A stretch of 19,803 nucleotides of DNA from NCBI GenBank assembly GCA_023485715.1, contig JAMCZG010000061.1, forward strand, positions 1 through 19,803, read 5' to 3'. Each line of letters starts with the position of its first letter. Within the stretch, counting starts at the first letter, position 1. This stretch comes from Patescibacteria group bacterium (GTDB lineage Bacteria > Patescibacteriota > Microgenomatia > Levybacterales > UBA12049). The position numbers and the translations under genes are program-made. The notes beneath the pieces were generated by a model that was not told the origin of the DNA, ran no database searches, and saw nothing but the letters and a program-made list of their open reading frames with translations. This document shows positions 1-6,633 of this stretch, piece after piece.

Positions 1-26
1 TTTCGGAAAGTTTTGCCGGATTAATC

Positions 27-1211
27 TTACTCGTATCTAATCGCCTCGATCGGGGAAAGGTTGGCGGCACGGCGGGCGGGAAAAACTCCAAAGAATATTC
101 CGATCAGCGAAGATATCCCAAAACCTACACCAACCGAGGAAGCGTTGATTACAGCCGGGAATAAAGGCTGTATTAAAATTACGATAATAACAGCGATCGT
201 TAATCCCAAAAGCCCTCCCAAAAGCGAAAGAATCAAAGCCTCGGAAAGGAATTGAAGCAGAATATCCTTCTTTTTCGCGCCGATCGCGCGCCTTATTCCG
301 ATTTCCTTAGTTCTGTCTGTGACAGTTGCGTACATAATATTCATAATCCCGATCCCGCCGACGATTAGGGAAATAGATCCTATCGCGATCAAGACAATAT
401 TCATTATTCCTATTATCGAATTAATTGTTCCCAACAATTCTGTTGATTCAGTAACGGTAAAATCATCCTCTTTGTATCGTTTAAGCAAAGTCTTTTTAAT
501 TTCCGCTTTTACGCCTTCAATATTGTTGTCGTCCACTTTTGCGTAAATCGCAAAAAAAGTTTTATCCGGATTAAAACTGTAAGAGGCAGTATAGGGAATA
601 ATTATATTTCTGTCGTCTTCTGAACCTATGCCGCCCTTTTTTTTCAAAATTCCCGTGACCAAAAACCTTTGATTTTGAATTCTCATCGTTTTTCCAAGCG
701 CCTCGTCATCTGAAACAAATAACTCTTCTGCAATTTTTGATCCGATCACTACTTTTTTACTTTTCTTTTTAACGTCCTGGTTTACAAGAGCTTTTCCTTT
801 TACCACTTCTTGACCTCCGGCTTCAAATATTTCTGCGTTTGAACCGATGAGGTTTGCCCTCTCAGATTTTCCATTTGCTTCAACTTTTACTGTTTTCGAA
901 AATACGGGAGCTACCATATTTACTCCCGTAATTCTAGTTACTTTTGTTACGTCCTTTTCGTCAAACTGGGCGCCCCCGATAAGTCCTTGTCCTCCTGATG
1001 CAAAACCACTTCCCGGAAGAACCATTACAAGATTTTTTCCAAGACTCTCGAATTCTTTTTCGATAAAACCCTTTAAACCATAACCGAATGCCATTAAAAG
1101 AACCACCGATAAAACCCCGATTAAAATTCCTAAGGAGGTTAAAAAAGTCCTCGCCTTGCTCCGTCTTAAATCATCGAAGGCACTATCGATTAAAAACCAA
1201 ATAAAATTCAT
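27..1211 (-). CDS. MacB/FtsX-like ABC transporter permease
   Basis: This is the membrane subunit of an ABC exporter of the MacB type, 394 aa. One membrane segment lies near the N-terminus (about residues 23-43). A long extracytoplasmic MacB_PCD-like domain follows (about 45-260). Three C-terminal membrane segments (about 265-290, 325-347, 355-377) carry the FtsX core with the cytoplasmic motif TKEIGIRRAIGA. It ends PIEAIRYE, which is typical of the family. The ATG overlaps the stop of the ATPase gene by four bases (ATGA), so the two are translationally coupled. In the MacAB family the permease works with the ATPase and an HlyD-type adaptor as a mechanotransmission device. With no sign of an outer membrane here, the substrate probably leaves across one membrane. 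The substrate cannot be told from sequence; peptide or lipoprotein export are both possible. Confidence 0.9.
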   Translation of the reverse strand: MNFIWFLIDSAFDDLRRSKARTFLTSLGILIGVLSVVLLMAFGYGLKGFIEKEFESLGKNLVMVLPGSGFASGGQGLIGGAQFDEKDVTKVTRITGVNMVAPVFSKTVKVEANGKSERANLIGSNAEIFEAGGQEVVKGKALVNQDVKKKSKKVVIGSKIAEELFVSDDEALGKTMRIQNQRFLVTGILKKKGGIGSEDDRNIIIPYTASYSFNPDKTFFAIYAKVDDNNIEGVKAEIKKTLLKRYKEDDFTVTESTELLGTINSIIGIMNIVLIAIGSISLIVGGIGIMNIMYATVTDRTKEIGIRRAIGAKKKDILLQFLSEALILSLLGGLLGLTIAVIIVILIQPLFPAVINASSVGVGFGISSLIGIFFGVFPARRAANLSPIEAIRYE

Positions 1212-1885
1212 AAATATTTACTTACTATTTCTCCGTCACGAATAAATATCTGACGCCGCGTTCTTTCCGCAACGTCTTTTTCGTGGGTAACTATCACTAC
1301 TGTCACTCCGTATTCTTTATTAAGCTGCTCTAATAGTTGCAAGATATCGTCGCCTGTTTTTGTGTCTAAATTCCCGGTCGGTTCATCTGCTAAAATAAGT
1401 TTTGGGTTCATGATTAGAGCTCTTGCTATCGCGACCCTTTGTTGTTGACCTCCAGATATTTTATTAGGATAATAATCTTTACGATCAAAAAGATGAAATT
1501 TTTGGACAAGTTCCAACGCTTTGTTTTTTATATTGTAGTCCAGTTTTTTTTGTGCGTATAAAGCAGGCAGACATATATTTTCAAAAACAGTTAATTTATT
1601 AATAAGATTAAACTGCTGAAAAACAAAACCGACATATTCGTTCCGAAGTTTAGACAGCTCGTTGTCGTCTACTTTTGATGTATCTTTTCCCTCGATAATT
1701 ACTTTACCGCTACTGGGAGAATCTAATAACCCGATTATATGCATAAGCGTCGACTTGCCCGAACCCGATGCACCTAAAATTCCGATAAACTCTTTGTCTC
1801 TTATTTCGAGGGAAATTTTTTTGAGGATTTGGGTTTTTTCGTTCCCGATTTCATATTCTTTTGTGATATCGACGAGCTTAATCAT
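1208..1885 (-). CDS. MacB/LolD-like ABC transporter ATP-binding protein
   Basis: This is a cytoplasmic ATPase of 225 aa that powers the neighbouring permease. Walker A is GASGSGKST (38-46), the Q-loop lies around VFQQFN (88-93), the signature is SGGQQQR (144-150), Walker B is LILADEPTG (163-171) and the H-loop histidine is H201. The SGGQQQRVAIARAL form and the overall length fit the MacB/LolD/FtsE-type subfamily. I chose the ATG at 1885 (MIKLVDI). An in-frame ATG at 1894 adds only MLF and sits almost on top of the GAGGG that may serve as ribosome binding site, about 11 bases before the chosen start. The gene overlaps the 3' end of the adaptor gene by 8 bases and the permease start by 4 bases, so the three form one operon. 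Confidence 0.93.
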   Translation of the reverse strand: MIKLVDITKEYEIGNEKTQILKKISLEIRDKEFIGILGASGSGKSTLMHIIGLLDSPSSGKVIIEGKDTSKVDDNELSKLRNEYVGFVFQQFNLINKLTVFENICLPALYAQKKLDYNIKNKALELVQKFHLFDRKDYYPNKISGGQQQRVAIARALIMNPKLILADEPTGNLDTKTGDDILQLLEQLNKEYGVTVVIVTHEKDVAERTRRQIFIRDGEIVSKYL

Positions 1886-2900
1886 AAACAACATCGCCCT
1901 CGTTCAGTCCTTCTGTAATTTCTGTGTCTTCGTCTGTTTCCATTCCTGTCTGGACATACGTCTTTTTCTTATCTTTCCCCAAAAACACATATTTTCCCTG
2001 ATCGTCAAGTTTAATAAACCGGGACGGTAAGTATAAAACACTGTTTTTCTCATCCGTTATAAAATTAGCGTCCCCGGTCATCCCGATCCGATATTCATAA
2101 TTAGTGTTATCGAGATTTTCAAAATCTACATTAACTTCGTAAACCGTTTCGGTCTCATTCTCCTTCGGGCTAAAAGAAATGCTTCTGATAATACAATTTA
2201 TTTTTTTGTCGGGATAAGAATCGAGTACGATCGTGCAGGATTGATTTTCGTGGATTAACACTACTTCTGACTGATCAGCATTAACGTCAAAAAATATTGT
2301 TTTGGGATTTACGATTTCAAATTGTGCAGGTTTTAAAGCAGTGGCATTCACACCGGCAAATTCGGGATCGATCGATACAACGAACCCTTCGATCGGGGAG
2401 TATAAAACAGAGTTTGCGAGATCTTCTTGGGCCATTCTCATATTATCGTACGCTTTATTTTGCGCGGCATCGGCGGCGGTTCTTTCGATCTTCTGATCAA
2501 AGGTTTCACTCGTAACGCCTTTCAGGCTATCATAAACTTCTTCTGATTGCGCTTTTGCTGCGGTAAAATCTTGTGTGTGTTGTCTAAGAGTTGCAAGCAA
2601 TTTTTCTTTATCCAGGGACGCAAGCGCCTGGTATTTTTTTACCCAATCTCCAGTCTTTACCCCGATCCAATTTAATTTACCCGCTGTTTGAAATTGCATT
2701 ATCACATGTTCGCGGGCTTCGATTTTACCTGACAAAGCTAATTCCTGCCTTAAATCTCCTCTTTTCACTGATATCGATTCGGGCGCAGTCTTTGAAACAT
2801 TTGAGAAATACCAAAAAGCCGAAACTCCGATAATTATAAGAATCAGAAACGGGAAAATAAATTTCTTCTTCTTGAAAGCACTAAAAAAACCGGAACGCAT
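1878..2900 (-). CDS. MacA-like periplasmic adaptor / membrane fusion protein (HlyD family)
   Basis: This protein of 340 aa starts with a short basic cytoplasmic tail and one membrane anchor (about residues 14-32), giving an N-in, C-out topology. The first lipoyl half is near GKIEAREHV...GKLNWIGVKTGDWVKK. A short helical hairpin (about 90-150) follows, then the second lipoyl half at LYSPIEGFVVSI, then beta-barrel and membrane-proximal domains. It ends NEGDVVYD. This order is that of MacA and other ABC-linked adaptors. The hairpin looks short, as in adaptors of cells without a TolC partner; that is inference, and no outer-membrane channel gene is present. It is the first gene of the operon. The start has an AAGGA at 2909-2913, 8 bases before the ATG, and a TATAAT -10 upstream. 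Confidence 0.87.
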   Translation of the reverse strand: MRSGFFSAFKKKKFIFPFLILIIIGVSAFWYFSNVSKTAPESISVKRGDLRQELALSGKIEAREHVIMQFQTAGKLNWIGVKTGDWVKKYQALASLDKEKLLATLRQHTQDFTAAKAQSEEVYDSLKGVTSETFDQKIERTAADAAQNKAYDNMRMAQEDLANSVLYSPIEGFVVSIDPEFAGVNATALKPAQFEIVNPKTIFFDVNADQSEVVLIHENQSCTIVLDSYPDKKINCIIRSISFSPKENETETVYEVNVDFENLDNTNYEYRIGMTGDANFITDEKNSVLYLPSRFIKLDDQGKYVFLGKDKKKTYVQTGMETDEDTEITEGLNEGDVVYD

Positions 2901-2920
2901 AATTAAATTCCTTAATAAAT

Positions 2921-2926
2921 ATTATA
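2921..2926 (-). promoter_or_regulatory. -10 box of the macA-like operon
   Basis: TATAAT lies on the minus strand 20 bases before the ATG at 2900. Transcription starting about 7 bases downstream would give a leader of roughly 13 bases that begins at the AAGGA ribosome binding site (2909-2913). No good -35 hexamer is seen at 16-18 bases; only TTG-containing weak matches are present. Confidence 0.5.
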
Positions 2927-2939
2927 CTAAATTTTAGTA
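2925..2939. promoter_or_regulatory. Palindrome TACTAAA-T-TTTAGTA, possible operator
   Basis: This is a perfect 7-bp inverted repeat around one central base. It overlaps the upstream end of the TATAAT box of the macA-like operon, a position where a repressor would block polymerase. Related TACTA...TAGTA palindromes lie at 8501-8516 and 13273-13286. An operator role is inference. Confidence 0.35.
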
Positions 2940-2976
2940 ATAGCAAAATATATCATTTTCCCATCATCAAAAACCC

Positions 2977-3005
2977 TTGCAAGAAAGGCCAAAATAAAGT
3001 AAAAT
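2977..3005 (+). promoter_or_regulatory. rpmF promoter, leaderless layout
   Basis: TTGCAA (2977-2982), a 17-base spacer and TAAAAT (3000-3005) form a good sigma-70-like promoter. Only six bases separate the -10 box from the rpmF ATG at 3012, so the transcript would begin at or next to the start codon. Confidence 0.6.
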
Positions 3006-3011
3006 GTACGA

Positions 3012-3233
3012 ATGCCACACGAGCCCAAACGGAGACATTCCAGACAAAGAAAAGGTAAAAGACGCGCGAGCATTAAGCTTTCGGTAAAAACAGGAACTAA
3101 GTGTCCAAACTGCGGCAACACAATGGTTCCTCACGCCGTTTGTAAAAATTGCGGTTATTATAAAGGAAAATCTGTTATAAAAGTTCGAGAGAAGTCGAGC
3201 GAAGCGAGATCCGGCTCTGCCGGGAAAAAATAA
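3012..3233 (+). CDS. rpmF: 50S ribosomal protein L32 (bL32)
   Basis: The protein of 73 aa has the L32 N-terminus MPHEPKRRHSRQRKGKRR and a zinc ribbon with Cys31, Cys34, Cys44 and Cys47 (CPNC...CKNC). L32 is usually about 55-62 residues, and the conserved part here ends near residue 58. The remaining tail, about 15 residues rich in Ser, Arg, Glu and Gly, is encoded by a GC-rich stretch with small hairpins (3187-3224) unlike the surrounding DNA, so it may be a late addition. This is the first gene of a plus-strand operon; nusB starts three bases after its stop. Its promoter suggests a leaderless message. Confidence 0.95.
   Translation: MPHEPKRRHSRQRKGKRRASIKLSVKTGTKCPNCGNTMVPHAVCKNCGYYKGKSVIKVREKSSEARSGSAGKK
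3187..3224. repeat. GC-rich hairpin-bearing segment in the 3' end of rpmF
   Basis: An alternating CGAG/GAAG stretch contains GCGAAGC (3199-3205), a sequence known to form an exceptionally stable DNA mini-hairpin. It is followed by the inverted repeat CCGGC-TCT-GCCGG (3211-3223). It differs in composition from the AT-rich flanks and encodes the non-conserved C-terminal tail of L32. It resembles palindromic elements that insert in frame in other bacteria, but no second copy exists in the window. Confidence 0.4.
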
Positions 3234-3236
3234 GTC

Positions 3237-3587
3237 ATGAAAACCCCTCAGGATCCGCGCCATAAAAGAAGGCAAAAAATTGTTTCCGATCTGTTTAAAG
3301 TCGATTTTCATAAACAAGTAATCGGTAATACTGCAAGTATTATTTTTTCAAAAAGAGAATTTTTAGATGAAAAAATCGAAAAAGCCGCACCCGAATTTCC
3401 GATCGAAAAAATAAATAAAATCGATCTTGCAATTTTACGACTCGCGGTTTTTGAACTTTTTGTCGAGAAAAAAGAACCCCAAAAGGTTATAATCGATGAG
3501 GCGATCGAACTCGCAAAAGAATACGGAGGGGAAAAAAGTCCGTCGTTTATAAACGGGGCTTTAGGAAATATTGTTTCATCCTTATGA
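3237..3587 (+). CDS. nusB: Transcription antitermination / 16S processing factor NusB
   Basis: The protein of 116 aa is at the short end of the NusB family. The N-terminal RHKRRQKIVSDLF corresponds to the Arg-rich first helix that contacts boxA RNA. The C-terminal core, with KIDLAILRLAVFEL and KVIIDEAIELAKEYGGEKSP followed by FINGALGNI, is diagnostic. NusB binds boxA RNA with NusE (S10) to keep RNA polymerase processive on rRNA genes. It lies between rpmF and rnc, fitting a role in rRNA synthesis and maturation. The ATG has no convincing ribosome binding site and follows the rpmF stop by three bases. Its TGA overlaps the rnc ATG (ATGA). Confidence 0.93.
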   Translation: MKTPQDPRHKRRQKIVSDLFKVDFHKQVIGNTASIIFSKREFLDEKIEKAAPEFPIEKINKIDLAILRLAVFELFVEKKEPQKVIIDEAIELAKEYGGEKSPSFINGALGNIVSSL

Positions 3588-4249
3588 TAGATCTTCCAAA
3601 ATTTAATAATAAAAAATTATTTGAACAGGCGTTTATCCACCGATCGTATCTAAACGAGTCGAAACAAAAAATTGAATCAAACGAACGGCTCGAATTTTTA
3701 GGGGACTCTGTAATATCCTTTATCGTTTCCAATAATACATATCTCAAATACCCGGGATTCGACGAAGGAAAGTTAACAAACCTAAGATCTCTTCTCGTAA
3801 ACAAAAAATCCCTCGCTAATATCGCAAAACAATTAAATTTTGGCGAATTTTTGAAATTGTCTAAAGGGGAAGAAGAGTCAAAAGGAAGACAAAATCAATC
3901 ACTCCTGGCCGACTGTTTCGAAGCTTTTATCGGGGCACTTTTTATCGATCAGGGCATCGAAAAAGTAGAATCGTTTTTATTAAAAGTATTATTGCCGTCT
4001 GCCGAATCTATTGTGAACAAAAATGCGTTTAAGGATCCAAAGAGCCTCTTTCAAGAATATGTTCAGGCTCAGAAAAAAAGCTCACCGACCTACAAGGTAA
4101 TAAGAGAAGAAGGTCCGGCGCACGCAAAATCGTTTATAGTCGGCGTGTATCTTGGTGATCAGTTGATGGGAAAAGGGGAGGGAAAATCCAAACAGGAAGC
4201 CGAAGAAAACGCCGCAACCGAGGCCATTGAGAAAATAAAGAAAAAATGA
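3584..4249 (+). CDS. rnc: Ribonuclease III
   Basis: The protein of 221 aa has the usual two-domain layout. The catalytic domain carries the signature NERLEFLGDS (33-42) with Glu34, Glu37 and Asp41, and the second acidic pair Asp110 and Glu113 in LLADCFEAFIGA. The dsRNA-binding domain (about 150-219) starts at DPKSLFQEYVQ and ends with the KSKQEAEENAATEAI helix. All metal-binding positions are present, so it should be active in processing rRNA precursors and other double-stranded RNA. Its ATG overlaps the nusB stop. Its last bases contain the probable promoter of rpsP. Confidence 0.96.
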   Translation: MIDLPKFNNKKLFEQAFIHRSYLNESKQKIESNERLEFLGDSVISFIVSNNTYLKYPGFDEGKLTNLRSLLVNKKSLANIAKQLNFGEFLKLSKGEEESKGRQNQSLLADCFEAFIGALFIDQGIEKVESFLLKVLLPSAESIVNKNAFKDPKSLFQEYVQAQKKSSPTYKVIREEGPAHAKSFIVGVYLGDQLMGKGEGKSKQEAEENAATEAIEKIKKK

Positions 4250-4255
4250 TAAAAT
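4227..4255 (+). promoter_or_regulatory. rpsP promoter inside the end of rnc
   Basis: TTGAGA (4227-4232), a 17-base spacer and TAAAAT (4250-4255) lie across the rnc stop codon. Eight bases separate the -10 box from the rpsP ATG at 4264, the same leaderless layout as at rpmF and gyrB. Confidence 0.5.
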
Positions 4256-4263
4256 AAAACACT

Positions 4264-4491
4264 ATGTCAGTTGTAATAAGATTAACAAGAATGGGCAAAA
4301 GAGGAGAACGAAGATTTCGAATCGCCGTTAAGGAAAAACGGAGTAAACGAGATGGAAAGGCGATCGAAATTTTGGGATGGTACGAAAAAACCGAAAAGAA
4401 AATAAATAAAAAAATCGACAAAGAAAGAATAAAGTATTGGATTTCAAAAGGCGCTAAACCGAGTCCAACGGTTAGTAAACTGATCGAATAA
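4264..4491 (+). CDS. rpsP: 30S ribosomal protein S16 (bS16)
   Basis: The protein of 75 aa starts MSVVIRLTRMGKRGERRFRIAV, close to the standard S16 N-terminus. The family continues with RDGKAIEILGWY and ends with KPSPTVSKLI, matching the usual ...AQPTDTVRKLL position. S16 is an early assembly protein of the 30S body. It heads the conserved bacterial rpsP-khpA-(rimM)-trmD-(rplS) block. No Shine-Dalgarno is seen before the ATG. Confidence 0.95.
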   Translation: MSVVIRLTRMGKRGERRFRIAVKEKRSKRDGKAIEILGWYEKTEKKINKKIDKERIKYWISKGAKPSPTVSKLIE

Positions 4492-4496
4492 TAAAA

Positions 4497-4730
4497 ATGA
4501 AAGACGCACTTCTTTATATCGTATCTTCGATCGTCGACAACCCGAGCGACGTAAAAGTCGACGAGTCGGAGGAAAACGGAATAATTAATTTCACCCTGAC
4601 TTTAGCCCCGGAAGACATCGGAAAAGTGATCGGAAAAGAAGGAAAGGTAATAAGAGCGATAAGAAATGTTATGAAAATTCCAGCGATTAAACAGGGAAAA
4701 AGAATTAATATTACGATCGGCGAAAAATAG
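4497..4730 (+). CDS. khpA: KH-domain RNA-binding protein KhpA
   Basis: This single KH-domain protein of 77 aa has the RNA-binding loop GKEG (46-49) in DIGKVIGKEGKVIRAIR. Size and position directly after rpsP identify the KhpA (YlqC) family. In Gram-positives KhpA pairs with KhpB to bind many RNAs and affects cell division and translation. KhpB is not in the window. The ATG follows the rpsP stop by five bases with no ribosome binding site. Confidence 0.92.
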   Translation: MKDALLYIVSSIVDNPSDVKVDESEENGIINFTLTLAPEDIGKVIGKEGKVIRAIRNVMKIPAIKQGKRINITIGEK

Positions 4731-4732
4731 CT

Positions 4733-4741
4733 ACCTCCTTT
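4733..4741 (+). other. ACCTCCTTT, copy of the 16S rRNA 3' end, just before trmD
   Basis: The nine bases directly before the trmD ATG match the usual 3' end of 16S rRNA (the anti-Shine-Dalgarno side), not a ribosome binding site. A related CTACTCCTTT precedes gyrB and ATCCTT precedes rnc. It may be chance, or a pyrimidine-rich start context. Confidence 0.35.
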
Positions 4742-5428
4742 ATGAAAATTTCGATCCTCACGCTCTTCCCCGAAATGTTTTATGGCCCGTTTGATCATTC
4801 GATAATAAAAATCGCAAAAGAAAAAAAACTCGTCGAAATAAATTTCGTAAATATTCGGGATTTTGGCATCGGCAAACATAAAATTGTCGACGACACTCCT
4901 TACGGCGGAGGAGCGGGTATGGTAATGCGTATCGATGTCTTGGAAAAGGCGATTAAAAAAACGTCAGAAAAAGTAGCAAAACAAAAAATAGTACTTTTAG
5001 ATCCGAGGGGGGAAAGATTTAATCAAAAAAAAGCGATCGAATTTTCAAAACTAGATCATCTTGTACTGATTGCCGGACATTACGAGGGATTCGACGAAAG
5101 AGTTGTGGATTATGTCGACGAGGTTATTTCGATCGGGGACTATGTATTAACCGGTGGAGAAATACCAGCGATGGTTATTTCTGATTCTGTGGTAAGACTT
5201 ATTCCGGATGTAATAAAAAATATGTCAACCCGGAACGAATCATTTTCGATATATTCTGATTACGGCTCTTCGATACTCGAATATCCCCAATACACAAAAC
5301 CACAAATCTATAAAAAATCAAAAGTCCCGGAAGTTTTATTGTCGGGAGATCATAAAGAAATTGACCGATGGAGAAAAGAAACTGCGCTCAAACACACCAA
5401 AAAAACAAGACCCGATTTACTCGGTTAA
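4742..5428 (+). CDS. trmD: tRNA (guanine-37-N1)-methyltransferase TrmD
   Basis: This SPOUT methyltransferase of 228 aa makes m1G37 in tRNAs to prevent frameshifting. It begins MKISILTLFPEMF and contains DTPYGGGAGM (51-60), GHYEGFDERV (112-121) and GDYVLTGGE (132-140), which form the trefoil-knot AdoMet site. The tRNA-binding C-terminal part has EYPQYTKP and VLLSGDHKEIDRWR. Length is normal. It is the last gene of the plus-strand operon. rimM, normally between khpA and trmD, and rplS, normally after trmD, are absent. Its 3' end overlaps the convergent pilO gene by 12 bases. Confidence 0.96.
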   Translation: MKISILTLFPEMFYGPFDHSIIKIAKEKKLVEINFVNIRDFGIGKHKIVDDTPYGGGAGMVMRIDVLEKAIKKTSEKVAKQKIVLLDPRGERFNQKKAIEFSKLDHLVLIAGHYEGFDERVVDYVDEVISIGDYVLTGGEIPAMVISDSVVRLIPDVIKNMSTRNESFSIYSDYGSSILEYPQYTKPQIYKKSKVPEVLLSGDHKEIDRWRKETALKHTKKTRPDLLG

Positions 5429-6100
5429 AGAGGAATCTTGACTATCCGAAATTTTCCAACTAGACAAGTCTTCGAGTAAAGCTGTGTCTTGATTGGACAA
5501 AGCTTTCATATTCATGTTTTTATTGTATTGAATCTTCGGCAGTTGTTTGTAATAAAACAAAAGCGTGATGTTAGCCGAATTCCCGCTAACGTCGATCGCC
5601 GAAACTTCGGACAAGGGAAGAATTTTATAAATTTCGTTTAGAAAATTTTGCGTTGTTCTAATGTTATTTTTCAAAGAAAGATTTACCTCGATCGATGGAT
5701 GTTTTTTTACATCTTTTGTTTTACCCGAAATTTCTCCGATCGAAAAAGAATAATCTCCGACAACTGCTCCGGATTTTGCTGAAGCTTGTTTTATTGCATT
5801 TAGTATACCCGCAAAATCTTTTTCCGGAGGAAGCGCAAGTGCCGTGATATTAAGATCTGATTCCAGATCAGAATCGCTCAAACTGGACAATAGGTTTATA
5901 TTTTGATTTAAAGTATTAACTCTTGTCCTAAGCTGCTCAACTTCATCCCTTGCCGCAAAAAAATCGTAAACTTGAGGGATTAAAACCTTTAAGAAGATAA
6001 CAAGACAGACAATTATTATACCGCCATAAATTAAATAGGGCTTATACCGTATATATAATATTTTAAGCAAATTTTGGTCGATAATAATTTTTTGGCTCAT
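5417..6100 (-). CDS. pilO: Type IV pilus inner-membrane protein PilO
   Basis: The protein of 227 aa has a short cytoplasmic N-terminus, one membrane segment (about 22-40), a helical coiled coil (about 50-80) and a ferredoxin-like globular domain. This is the PilO architecture. PilO dimerises with PilN outside the membrane and links the motor side of the pilus machine to the envelope. Assignment rests mainly on topology and on the order pilM-pilN-pilO; the family is poorly conserved. It is the last gene of the pilus locus. Its ATG overlaps the pilN stop (ATGA), and its stop lies within the end of trmD. Confidence 0.85.
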   Translation of the reverse strand: MSQKIIIDQNLLKILYIRYKPYLIYGGIIIVCLVIFLKVLIPQVYDFFAARDEVEQLRTRVNTLNQNINLLSSLSDSDLESDLNITALALPPEKDFAGILNAIKQASAKSGAVVGDYSFSIGEISGKTKDVKKHPSIEVNLSLKNNIRTTQNFLNEIYKILPLSEVSAIDVSGNSANITLLFYYKQLPKIQYNKNMNMKALSNQDTALLEDLSSWKISDSQDSSLTE

Positions 6101-6633
6101 AACAAATCTATGCTTACTCCGAGAGAGTATTTGCCGCTTTTGTCGTCAATCGACAATGTATCAAAAATTAATCTCTTAAAGGTTTTTTTGTCTTCGCTCA
6201 TTTTTTGTAAATTATCCAATAAAACGTTTATGTCATAAAGCGAATACGAAGCAACGATCAATGTTACTTTTTTCTTACCGATCGAAAGGGAATTTATCGA
6301 AACACTTGGAGGCATGTCTTTCATAACGGAATCTAATATTTTATTGACATCCGATCTGTTTTTAAGAACGTCGGAAATATTCCTAAGCCTTTCCTGTGTT
6401 AAAAGAAGTTTTACGGTCTTGTCGCTAAGAGAAGACATGTTTCCCGACAGGGTTTCTTCTTGTTTTTTTAAGGCAGCTTCCCCAAGGCTCGTTTTAAAGA
6501 TGAAAAGTGAAATAGCAAAAAGAAAGACAGATAACAGAAAGACTATCGCGATAAATCGAAAATATTTAAGGCTCTTTTTATCTCTCGATGATTCATTCTT
6601 TTTGTTTGCGACTAAATTAATGCTTTCACTCAT
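6097..6633 (-). CDS. pilN: Type IV pilus assembly protein PilN
   Basis: The protein of 178 aa begins MSESINLVANKK, matching the cytoplasmic INLLP-like motif by which PilN inserts into PilM. A membrane segment (about 25-46), a helical linker and a small alpha/beta domain follow. It connects cytoplasmic PilM to extracytoplasmic PilO. The gene overlaps pilM by 8 bases and pilO by 4 bases, so the three are co-translated. Confidence 0.86.
   Translation of the reverse strand: MSESINLVANKKNESSRDKKSLKYFRFIAIVFLLSVFLFAISLFIFKTSLGEAALKKQEETLSGNMSSLSDKTVKLLLTQERLRNISDVLKNRSDVNKILDSVMKDMPPSVSINSLSIGKKKVTLIVASYSLYDINVLLDNLQKMSEDKKTFKRLIFDTLSIDDKSGKYSLGVSIDLL

Noticed and set aside
1..26. Terminator after the permease gene
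   Set aside because: Only a weak three-base inverted repeat is visible before the window starts.
3631..3640. TTATCCACC as a DnaA box marking the origin near gyrB
   Set aside because: It is a single imperfect match inside rnc, with no cluster of boxes and no dnaA or dnaN gene.
4134..4421. Antisense open frame across rnc and rpsP
   Set aside because: It is a shadow of two well conserved genes on the other strand and has no recognisable protein features.
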